NCBI GenBank assembly: GCA_003697065.1 | Contig: RFFY01000204.1 | Coordinates: forward strand, 1-9,745 | From: Actinomyces sp. | GTDB lineage: Bacteria > Actinomycetota > Acidimicrobiia > Acidimicrobiales > Aldehydirespiratoraceae | Direction of reading: 5' to 3' | Length of the DNA: 9,745 nt | In this document: positions 1 to 5,181 of the stretch, piece after piece | Layout of the letters: each line of letters opens with the position of its first letter | How positions within the stretch are numbered: the first letter of the stretch is position 1 | Made by a program: the position numbers and the translations under genes | Notes under the pieces: generated by a model | Databases searched by the model: none | Told to the model about the DNA's origin: nothing | What the model saw: only the letters and a program-made list of their open reading frames with translations

Positions 1-755
1 CGGCGCAGACGCACGACGGCGGCCGCCCCGTCGTCGGACACCACCCGGTAGGCGAGGGGCCCGAATCCGTAACGCCACACCAGGTGAGCGGTGTCGCGCC
101 GGGTCCGCAGACCGTCGACCGGGCCGATCCGCCCGACCAGGTCGGCGGCCACGGGCTCGATCGGGTCCCCGATGGCGAGGGGTTCGGACCACTTGCGGGC
201 CGGTGCCCGGGCCCGGGTCAGGCGGACCAGGGCGGCGGGACCGGCCACCCGGATCCGGGCGCCGAGGCGGCCGGCATCGACCCAGCCCATGGTCAGGTAC
301 CCCGCGCGACTCGAGGCGTTGGGGGTGTTGAAGACGAAGGCGGCCCCCTCGGCGGTGAGCTCCTCGACGGCGGTGAGGGTGAGGGAGCGGAAGATCCCCC
401 GGCGCCGGTGGTCGGGGTCGGTCGCCGTGTCGACGGCCCGCACGGCGGTCACCACGCCCGTCGCTGGCGCTGCCTGTTCCCGTGCCGGGCGGCCGGGTGC
501 CGTCGGCTCCCCGCCGTCCGAGCCGGGGCCGACGAAGCGCCAGCGCAGCATGGCCCGGAAGCCGACCACCCGGTCCCCGGCGACCGCCACCCACAGCGGG
601 GAGGGCCCGGCCGGATTGTCGAGGTGCTTCCAGCGGAAGAAGGCGGCGTGGGGTTCGCCGGGGTCCCACCCCAGTGCTCGGGCGGCCACGGCGATACACG
701 CCGGGATGTCGTCGGGTCCGGCCCGACGGAACTCGAGGAGCGGGGGCTGTCCCAT
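1..755 (-). CDS. GNAT-family N-acetyltransferase, 3' end cut by window edge
   Basis: Reading the minus strand from the ATG at 755 gives 251 open codons that run off the left edge, so the C-terminus is missing. The acetyl-CoA-binding core is visible as TDPDHRRRGIFRSL (residues 112-125), matching the GNAT motif A pattern R/Q-x-x-G-x-G/A. It is followed by FNTPN-x-x-SRAGYLTMGW (142-158), typical of the later GNAT strands. Upstream, FFRWKHLDNPAGPSPLWVAV (39-58) resembles the N-terminal half of GNAT proteins found in actinobacterial polysaccharide loci. A Pro/Gly-rich insert (about 77-100) separates the two parts. The length suggests a two-lobed or extended GNAT. The role is probably transfer of an acyl group to an amino sugar or precursor; the substrate cannot be read from sequence. 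It is divergent from the deacetylase operon. The start has no clear Shine-Dalgarno but has a possible leaderless -10 just upstream. Confidence 0.85.
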   Translation of the reverse strand, partial: MGQPPLLEFRRAGPDDIPACIAVAARALGWDPGEPHAAFFRWKHLDNPAGPSPLWVAVAGDRVVGFRAMLRWRFVGPGSDGGEPTAPGRPAREQAAPATGVVTAVRAVDTATDPDHRRRGIFRSLTLTAVEELTAEGAAFVFNTPNASSRAGYLTMGWVDAGRLGARIRVAGPAALVRLTRARAPARKWSEPLAIGDPIEPVAADLVGRIGPVDGLRTRRDTAHLVWRYGFGPLAYRVVSDDGAAAVVRLR

Positions 756-763
756 CGCCGGCG

Positions 764-769
764 ACGCTA
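764..769 (-). promoter_or_regulatory. possible leaderless -10 element for the acetyltransferase gene
   Basis: On the minus strand the hexamer TAGCGT fits the actinobacterial -10 pattern TANNNT. It ends 8 nt before the ATG at 755, so transcription would start at or next to the start codon. No ribosome-binding sequence lies between, which agrees with a leaderless transcript. No convincing -35 is visible, and such hexamers occur by chance, so confidence is low. Confidence 0.3.
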
Positions 770-819
770 GACGACCGCACCGAAACCCGGGCCGACCGGC
801 CGGCCGCGCCGGGAGGCGT

Positions 820-834
820 CGACCGGGCCGGTCG
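820..834. repeat. 15-bp palindrome in the divergent gap, candidate operator
   Basis: CGACCGG-G-CCGGTCG is a perfect inverted repeat with a 1-nt centre. It lies in the 136-bp region between the divergent acetyltransferase and deacetylase genes. A related imperfect copy (CGACCGGCCGGCCG) lies at 793-806. Two similar palindromic boxes between divergent promoters would suit a dimeric regulator. In DNA this GC-rich, short G/C palindromes also arise easily by chance. Confidence 0.35.
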
Positions 835-877
835 GTCAGCGCTTCGGGAGCCTCACGCGGGCGCGGGTGGCGCCGAT

Positions 878-882
878 GGAGG
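878..882 (+). promoter_or_regulatory. ribosome-binding site that guides the deacetylase start choice
   Basis: GGAGG lies 9 nt before the GTG at 892 and only 3 nt before another in-frame GTG at 886. The spacing favours 892. A third in-frame GTG at 907 has a GAGG at 897-900 with a 6-nt gap, so it cannot be excluded. Confidence 0.5.
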
Positions 883-891
883 CGGGTGAAC

Positions 892-1689
892 GTGGCGAGG
901 ACGCTGGTGAAGACGGCGGCGTCGGTGGCCGACCTGGCCCGCCGACCCCCGTCGGGGCTGGTCGTGTTGTGCTACCACCGGGTGGGTGGCCGGACCCCGG
1001 TCTCGGTCGACCTGCCCACCCCCCTGTTCGCCGACCAGATCGCCGAGCTGGCCGCCACGACGACGGTCCTCGAGCTCGACACCGCCGTCGAGCGTCACCT
1101 CGCCGGCGAGGACCTGTCGGGCCACGCGTGCGTCACCTTCGACGACGGGACAGCCGACATCGTGGAAGAGGCCCTCCCGGTCCTGGAGCGTCACCGCGTC
1201 CCGGCCACCGTGTTCGTCGCCACCCGCCATGTCGACGAGGGCGTGGACTTCCCCGGCGGGGGACGCGTCGTGTCGTGGGCCGCCCTCGCCGACGCCGCCG
1301 CCACCGGACTCCTCACGGTCGAGGCTCACACCCACGGCCACCTCCTGTGCGACCGGGCCGACCCCGGCGTGCTCGCCGACGATCTCGACCGCTGCCGTGA
1401 CGCCATCGCCGGCGCCCTCGGGCGGGCACCCCGCCACCTCGCCTACCCCAAGGCCCTGGCCCCGTCACCCGACAACCTCGCCGTGGTCCGGGCCCGCTTC
1501 CGCTCGGCCTGGGTGGCGGGCACGCGGGCGGTCCGCCCCGGTGACGATCCCCACCTGCTCGCCCGCAGCCCCGTGCAGACGGCGGACGGGCTCGTGTGGT
1601 TCCGGCGCAAGCTGGCGGGCGGGCTCGGCCTCGAGGACCGGATCCGTGGTGCTGTCGACCGGCGCCGTCACGCGGGAGCGACGACGTGA
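892..1689 (+). CDS. polysaccharide deacetylase (NodB homology domain) family protein
   Basis: This 265-residue protein (from GTG 892) has the NodB-fold signatures in order. LVVLCYHRV (23-31) is the first strand. TFDDG (82-86) carries the catalytic-base and metal-binding aspartates. HTHGH (146-150) supplies the two metal-binding histidines. AYPKA (184-188) sits where classical members have R-x-P-Y or YPYG. The following RSPVQTADGLVWFRRKLAGG (225-244) resembles a conserved tail seen in actinobacterial relatives. Known NodB enzymes remove N- or O-acetyl groups from sugars, using a divalent metal. No signal peptide or membrane anchor is visible, so it may act in the cytoplasm on a lipid-linked or nucleotide-linked sugar, or be exported another way. 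Its stop overlaps the next start by 4 nt (GTGA), so the two genes are translationally coupled. The exact start is uncertain among 886, 892 and 907; a longer upstream open frame has no family similarity. Confidence 0.85.
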   Translation: MARTLVKTAASVADLARRPPSGLVVLCYHRVGGRTPVSVDLPTPLFADQIAELAATTTVLELDTAVERHLAGEDLSGHACVTFDDGTADIVEEALPVLERHRVPATVFVATRHVDEGVDFPGGGRVVSWAALADAAATGLLTVEAHTHGHLLCDRADPGVLADDLDRCRDAIAGALGRAPRHLAYPKALAPSPDNLAVVRARFRSAWVAGTRAVRPGDDPHLLARSPVQTADGLVWFRRKLAGGLGLEDRIRGAVDRRRHAGATT

Positions 1690-2855
1690 GGCGACCCCGT
1701 CTGGTCCACGTGACCACCACCGACATGAGCCTCGACTGGTTGCTCGGACGCCAACTCGAGGCCTTCGCCGCCGCCGGCTTCGAGGTGATCGGGGTGTCGG
1801 CCCCCGGCCTCCACGTCGAGGCCCTGGCGGCCCGGGGCATCGCCCACGTACCCGTCTCCTCCTTCACCCGGGCCCTCGCCCCCCACCGTGACCTGGCGGC
1901 GGGACCCGAGCTGGTGTCGGTGTTCCGCCGCCTGCGACCCGACATCGTGCACACCCACAACCCCAAGCCGGGGATCCTGGGGCGTCCCGCCGCCCGGTGG
2001 GCGGGCGTGCCCCACGTGGTCAACACCGTCCACGGCCTGTACGCCCTCCCCGGCGATTCGCGCCGTCGACGGGCCGTGGTGTACGGGCTGGAACGGGCGG
2101 CCGCCCGCTTCTCCGACGTCGAGCTGCTCCAGAACGTCGAGGATCTGGCGGTCATGCGCCGCCTCGGTGTCGATGACGAGCGCCTCGTGGTCCTCGGCAA
2201 CGGGATCGACCTAACCCGCTTCGATCCAAAGCGGGTCGATCCCCGCCGCCGTGAGGCCCTGCGACGCCAGTGGGGGGCGGAGCCCGGCACCGTCGTGGTC
2301 GGGGTCGTGGGACGCCTCGTGTGGGAGAAGGGCTACCGGGAGGTGTTCGAGATGGCGCGCCGGCTCGGGCCCCGGGCGCGGGTCGTGGTCGTCGGCCCCG
2401 CCGAACCCGACAAGCGGGGTGCCGTCGACACCGCCTCGATGGAGGCGGCCGCGGCCGACGGGGTGGTGTTCTGCGGTGAGCGTCACGACATGGTCGACGT
2501 CCACGCCGCCTTCGACGTCTTCGTCCTCGCCTCCCACCGCGAGGGCTATCCCCGGGCGGCGATGGAGGCGTCGGCGCTGGCGCGACCCGTGGTGGCGACC
2601 GACATCCGCGGCTGCCGTCAGGTCGTCGTCGACGGTGAGACGGGCCGCCTGGTGCCCGTGGGGGACGTGGCCGCTCTGACCGCCGCCGTGGCGGATCTGG
2701 TCGACGATCCCCGACGGCGGCAGGAGTGGGGTCGGGCCGCCCGGCGGCGAGCCGAAGCCGAGTTCGACGAGCGCCGCGTCATCGCCATCACCCTGGGGGT
2801 CTACGAGCGCCTGCTCGCCTCGGCCCCCCGACGGGCCGCTACCACGGCGGCGTAG
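1686..2855 (+). CDS. GT4-family glycosyltransferase, CapM/EpsD-like
   Basis: This 389-residue GT-B enzyme starts at GTG 1686, with GGGAG at 1674-1678 as a ribosome-binding site 7 nt upstream. The N-terminal acceptor domain shows VHTHNPKPGILGRPAARWAG (88-107) and VNTVHG (112-117), a pattern characteristic of CapM/PglA/EpsD-like GT4 enzymes. The linker NGIDLTRFDP (172-181) leads into the C-terminal donor domain. There, VGRLVWEKGYREVFEMARRL (208-227) and HREGYPRAAMEAS (284-296) contain the GT4 E-x7-E motif (E286 and E294), which contacts the nucleotide sugar. The usual GT4 length and complete motifs suggest an active retaining transferase that adds one sugar to a lipid-linked repeat unit at the inner membrane face. 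The specific donor and acceptor are unknown. The last 55 nt overlap the end of the opposing glycosyltransferase gene. Confidence 0.92.
   Translation: MRRPRLVHVTTTDMSLDWLLGRQLEAFAAAGFEVIGVSAPGLHVEALAARGIAHVPVSSFTRALAPHRDLAAGPELVSVFRRLRPDIVHTHNPKPGILGRPAARWAGVPHVVNTVHGLYALPGDSRRRRAVVYGLERAAARFSDVELLQNVEDLAVMRRLGVDDERLVVLGNGIDLTRFDPKRVDPRRREALRRQWGAEPGTVVVGVVGRLVWEKGYREVFEMARRLGPRARVVVVGPAEPDKRGAVDTASMEAAAADGVVFCGERHDMVDVHAAFDVFVLASHREGYPRAAMEASALARPVVATDIRGCRQVVVDGETGRLVPVGDVAALTAAVADLVDDPRRRQEWGRAARRRAEAEFDERRVIAITLGVYERLLASAPRRAATTAA
2203..2242 (+). repeat. intragenic bulged inverted repeat in the glycosyltransferase linker
   Basis: The arms GGATCGA plus CCCGCTT (2203-2209 and 2215-2221) pair with AAGCGGGTCGATCC (2229-2242), leaving a 5-nt bulge at 2210-2214 and a 7-nt loop. 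TCGATCC also occurs twice as a direct repeat (2221-2227 and 2236-2242). The segment encodes the interdomain linker DLTRFDPKRVDP and includes CTA and CCA codons that stand out in this GC-rich gene. It may be an RNA hairpin or simply chance. Confidence 0.4.
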
Positions 2856-3952
2856 ATCTCGTCGAGGCGCGCCACGGCCCGCTCACGATCGAACAGGTGG
2901 GCACGCCGGGCCGCCCGCTCGCCCAGGGTGCGGCGCCGCGTCTCGTCGCGGGCCAGGGTGACGTAGGCGTCGGCCAGTCCCGCCACGTCGTCGACGTCGA
3001 CGAGGATGCCGGCGTCGCCGACCGCCTCGGCCACGCCCCCCGCCCGGGTGGCGACCACCGGTCGCCCGGCGGCCAGGGCTTCCATGACGGCCACGGGGAG
3101 ACCCTCGTGACGGGAGGTGAGGGTGACCACGTCGGCGGCGCTCAGGAGGCGGGCGACGTCGCGGCGGTGGCCCAGGAGGCGGAAGCGGTCCCCGAGTCCC
3201 GCCCGCTCGACCCCGGCGGCGATCTCGTCGGCGAGGGGACCCTGACCGACGTGGACGATGCTCAGGCGTGGCTCGCGTTCGATCGCCCGGGCGGCGGCCG
3301 CCACCAGCACGTCCAGCGCCTTTTCACGACGGAAGTTGGCCACGCACACCACGACGACGTCGTCGGGGGAGATGCCGAGCTCGCGCCGCGCTCCCTCGCG
3401 GTCGGCGGCTGCCCGCACCGCTCCGACGTCGATGCCGTGGACGACCACCTCGGCCCGGGCCCGGCGGGGCAGGGTGGCGGCCACGTCGGCGCTCACGGCG
3501 ATGGTGGCGTCCTGGGCCCCCAGGGTGAGGCGGTCGGCCAGGCGGGTGAGACGGTGCAGGCGGGGCCAGCGGTTGTGTTCGGTGCCCACGACGGCGGGGC
3601 GGCGGGAACGGGGCAGGGTGCGGACCAGCACACGGGTGGCGGCCGCCACCGCCGGGGAGTGCACGTGGAGGACGTCGACGGGATCCGACAGGGCCCAGCG
3701 CCGCAGGGCCAGAAGCCATCCCGGCCGCCACAGGCCCCGGGTGGGCAGGCACCGGACCGGAACGCCGGCCGCCTCGAGTTCGGCCACCAGGTGGTTCTTG
3801 TGGGCGAGCAGGTAGGCCACCTCGTGCCGGCACCGGGTGGACGGCGAGGTGGTCTGGTGGACGACGAGGCGTTCGGCCCCGCCGGGGCCGAGGCCCTTGA
3901 GGAGATGGCGGACCCGGATCGGGCGGGATGCGCCGTCGGAGGTCTCAGCCAT
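2801..3952 (-). CDS. GT4-family glycosyltransferase, second copy
   Basis: This 383-residue GT-B protein starts at the ATG at 3952, inside the end of the aminotransferase gene (8-nt overlap, ATGGCTGA), so translation is coupled. The N-terminal glycine-rich loop LLKGLGPGGAERLV (17-30) is typical of GT4 acceptor domains. DVLHVHSP (93-100) and VGTEHN (122-127) follow. The donor domain contains VANFRREKALDVLVAAAA (204-221), HVGQGPL (234-240) and RHEGLPVAVMEALAAGRPVV (281-300), with the E-x7-E pair E283 and E291. It differs clearly from the plus-strand GT4 gene, so it is not a recent duplicate and probably adds a different sugar or linkage. An upstream in-frame ATG at 4063 would create a long overlap with the aminotransferase and lacks family similarity, so it is not used. 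The gene ends 55 nt inside the converging glycosyltransferase. Confidence 0.9.
   Translation of the reverse strand: MAETSDGASRPIRVRHLLKGLGPGGAERLVVHQTTSPSTRCRHEVAYLLAHKNHLVAELEAAGVPVRCLPTRGLWRPGWLLALRRWALSDPVDVLHVHSPAVAAATRVLVRTLPRSRRPAVVGTEHNRWPRLHRLTRLADRLTLGAQDATIAVSADVAATLPRRARAEVVVHGIDVGAVRAAADREGARRELGISPDDVVVVCVANFRREKALDVLVAAAARAIEREPRLSIVHVGQGPLADEIAAGVERAGLGDRFRLLGHRRDVARLLSAADVVTLTSRHEGLPVAVMEALAAGRPVVATRAGGVAEAVGDAGILVDVDDVAGLADAYVTLARDETRRRTLGERAARRAHLFDRERAVARLDEIYAAVVAARRGAEASRRS
2821..2838. terminator. possible shared hairpin in the convergent gene overlap
   Basis: CGGCCC and GGGCCG form a 6-bp stem with a 6-nt loop (CCCGAC), in the middle of the 55-nt stretch that codes on both strands. 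Such a stem reads the same in either direction and could slow both polymerases. There is no T-run on either side, so it is not a classical intrinsic terminator. Confidence 0.2.
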
Positions 3953-5075
3953 GACCGAGCTGGGCCCGCACGGCCGATGCGACGCGCTCGACCTGGGCGT
4001 CGGTGAGCGAGGAGCCGCTGGGCAGGCACAGTCCCCGGTCGAAGATCTCGTCGGCGACCGCACCCCCGTAGGCGCGGGCGTGACGCCACACCGGCTGGCG
4101 GTGTAGTGGCGTCCAGGAGGGACGGACCTCGATGCCGGCGGCGGCCAGTCGGGTCACGAGGGTGTCGCGGTCGACCGGGCGACGACGCGGGAGCTGCACG
4201 ACGGTCAGCCAGTGGTTGGGGTCGCCCCGAGGATCGAGGGGATTGAAGGTGAGGTCCTCGAGGTCGCCCAGGAGCTCGCCGTAGAGCTCGCGGATCCGGC
4301 GGCGCCGCTCGATCATGGCCGGCAGGCGGCGCAGCTGGGCGCGGCCCAGGGCGGCCGCCAGGTTGGGGAGGCGGTAGTTGTAGCCGATCTCGTGATGCTC
4401 GTAACGGGGCACCGGCTCGCGGGCCTGGGTGGCGAGGTGACGGGCCCGGGCCACGAGCTGGGGATCGTCGGCCACCAGCATCCCACCCCCGCCGGTGGTG
4501 ACGATCTTGTTCCCGTTGAAGGAGAACACCCCGACGCGGCCCCAGCGCCCCGCGGGACGGCCGTGCCAGGACGCTCCGAGGGCCTCGGCCGCGTCCTCGA
4601 TCACCGGTATGCCTCTCGCCTCGCAGGCCTCGCGGATGCGGGCGTGTTCGGCGCACTGGCCATACAGATCGACGGTGACGACCGCTGCCACCCGTCGCCC
4701 GGCCCGGGTCTCGGTCTCGACCGCCTCGACCACCAGGTCGGTGTCGACGTTCCAGGTACGGGTCTCGGAGTCGACGAAGACGGGTTCGGCTCCCTGGTAG
4801 GCGACGGCGTTGGCGGTGGCGATGAAGGTGAGGCTGGGGACGATGACGACGTCGCCGGGTCCGACGCCGACAAGGCGCAGGGCGAGATGCAGTCCCGCCG
4901 TGCCGCTCGACACGGCGGCGGCGTGGCAGCCGCCCCCGAGGAAGGCCACCACATCGTCCTCGAAGGCTTCGATCTCGGGACCGACGGGGGCGATCCAGCC
5001 CGAGTCGAAGGCCGCCAGGAGGGCCTCGCGCTCGGCGGCGGTGACATCGGGCGGGGAGAGGTGGATGCGGTCCAT
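3945..5075 (-). CDS. DegT/DnrJ/EryC1/StrS aminotransferase, EpsN-like
   Basis: This 376-residue PLP-dependent sugar aminotransferase has a start fixed by GAAGGA (5080-5085) just before the ATG at 5075. Family landmarks run in order: IHLSPPDVT near the N-terminus, SGWIAPVGP (25-33), SSGTAGLHLALRL (56-68), PSLTFIATANAVAY (80-93), EDAAEALG (160-167) and the PLP-lysine motif SFNGNKIVTTGGGGM, with the Schiff-base lysine at 190. QAREPVPRYEHHEIGYNYRL and LCLPSGS follow. From memory the layout matches Bacillus subtilis EpsN closely, including WIAP, DLYGQ and FNGNK-x-x-TT. Relatives transfer an amino group, usually from glutamate, to a UDP-4-keto-6-deoxy-hexose, giving a 4-amino sugar such as the bacillosamine precursor. 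The partner dehydratase and acetyltransferase are not visible here, except that the GNAT gene is near. It is the first gene of the minus-strand pair. Confidence 0.94.
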   Translation of the reverse strand: MDRIHLSPPDVTAAEREALLAAFDSGWIAPVGPEIEAFEDDVVAFLGGGCHAAAVSSGTAGLHLALRLVGVGPGDVVIVPSLTFIATANAVAYQGAEPVFVDSETRTWNVDTDLVVEAVETETRAGRRVAAVVTVDLYGQCAEHARIREACEARGIPVIEDAAEALGASWHGRPAGRWGRVGVFSFNGNKIVTTGGGGMLVADDPQLVARARHLATQAREPVPRYEHHEIGYNYRLPNLAAALGRAQLRRLPAMIERRRRIRELYGELLGDLEDLTFNPLDPRGDPNHWLTVVQLPRRRPVDRDTLVTRLAAAGIEVRPSWTPLHRQPVWRHARAYGGAVADEIFDRGLCLPSGSSLTDAQVERVASAVRAQLGHG

Positions 5076-5079
5076 CGGG

Positions 5080-5085
5080 TCCTTC
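5080..5085 (-). promoter_or_regulatory. ribosome-binding site of the aminotransferase gene
   Basis: On the minus strand GAAGGA lies 4 nt before the ATG at 5075. It supports this start over in-frame codons further upstream, whose added residues show no family similarity and would extend across the intergenic region. Confidence 0.65.
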
Positions 5086-5131
5086 GACTCATGTCGGGCC
5101 GGCCGGTGCCGACGGGTGAAGCGTCGCACAT

Positions 5132-5151
5132 GACGCGACCCGGGTGGCGTC
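5132..5151. repeat. 20-bp near-palindrome between divergent operons, candidate operator
   Basis: GACGCGACCCGGGTGGCGTC is symmetric at 18 of 20 positions, with outer arms GACGC and GCGTC around ACCCGGGT. A third arm, GCGTC at 5121-5125, can pair with the left arm instead, so two alternative inverted repeats share one half-site. It sits midway in the 106-bp region between the aminotransferase and Wzz/kinase starts, where a regulator could control both operons. A weak -35/-10-like pair for the plus strand (ATGACG at 5130-5135, TACCGA 17 nt later) overlaps it; the -10 match is poor. Confidence 0.4.
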
Positions 5152-5166
5152 TTACCGAGAGCACCC

Positions 5167-5173
5167 GGAGGAG
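5167..5173 (+). promoter_or_regulatory. strong ribosome-binding site setting a GTG start
   Basis: GGAGGAG is a near-ideal Shine-Dalgarno. It ends 8 nt before the GTG at 5182 but 23 nt before the later in-frame ATG at 5197. This favours the GTG start for the Wzz/kinase-like gene, adding five residues. The closer ATG at 5177 is out of frame. Confidence 0.65.
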
Positions 5174-5181
5174 ACGATGGG

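Noticed and set aside
91..885. N-terminal extension of the deacetylase frame
   Set aside because: The extension is Arg/Pro/Ser-rich and runs antisense through the acetyltransferase gene. A good ribosome-binding site and the first NodB strand place the start near 892.
2726..4006. Long open frame on the plus strand opposite the second glycosyltransferase
   Set aside because: The translation is Gly/His/Asp-rich with no domain pattern. The minus strand encodes a complete GT4 enzyme with an E-x7-E motif.
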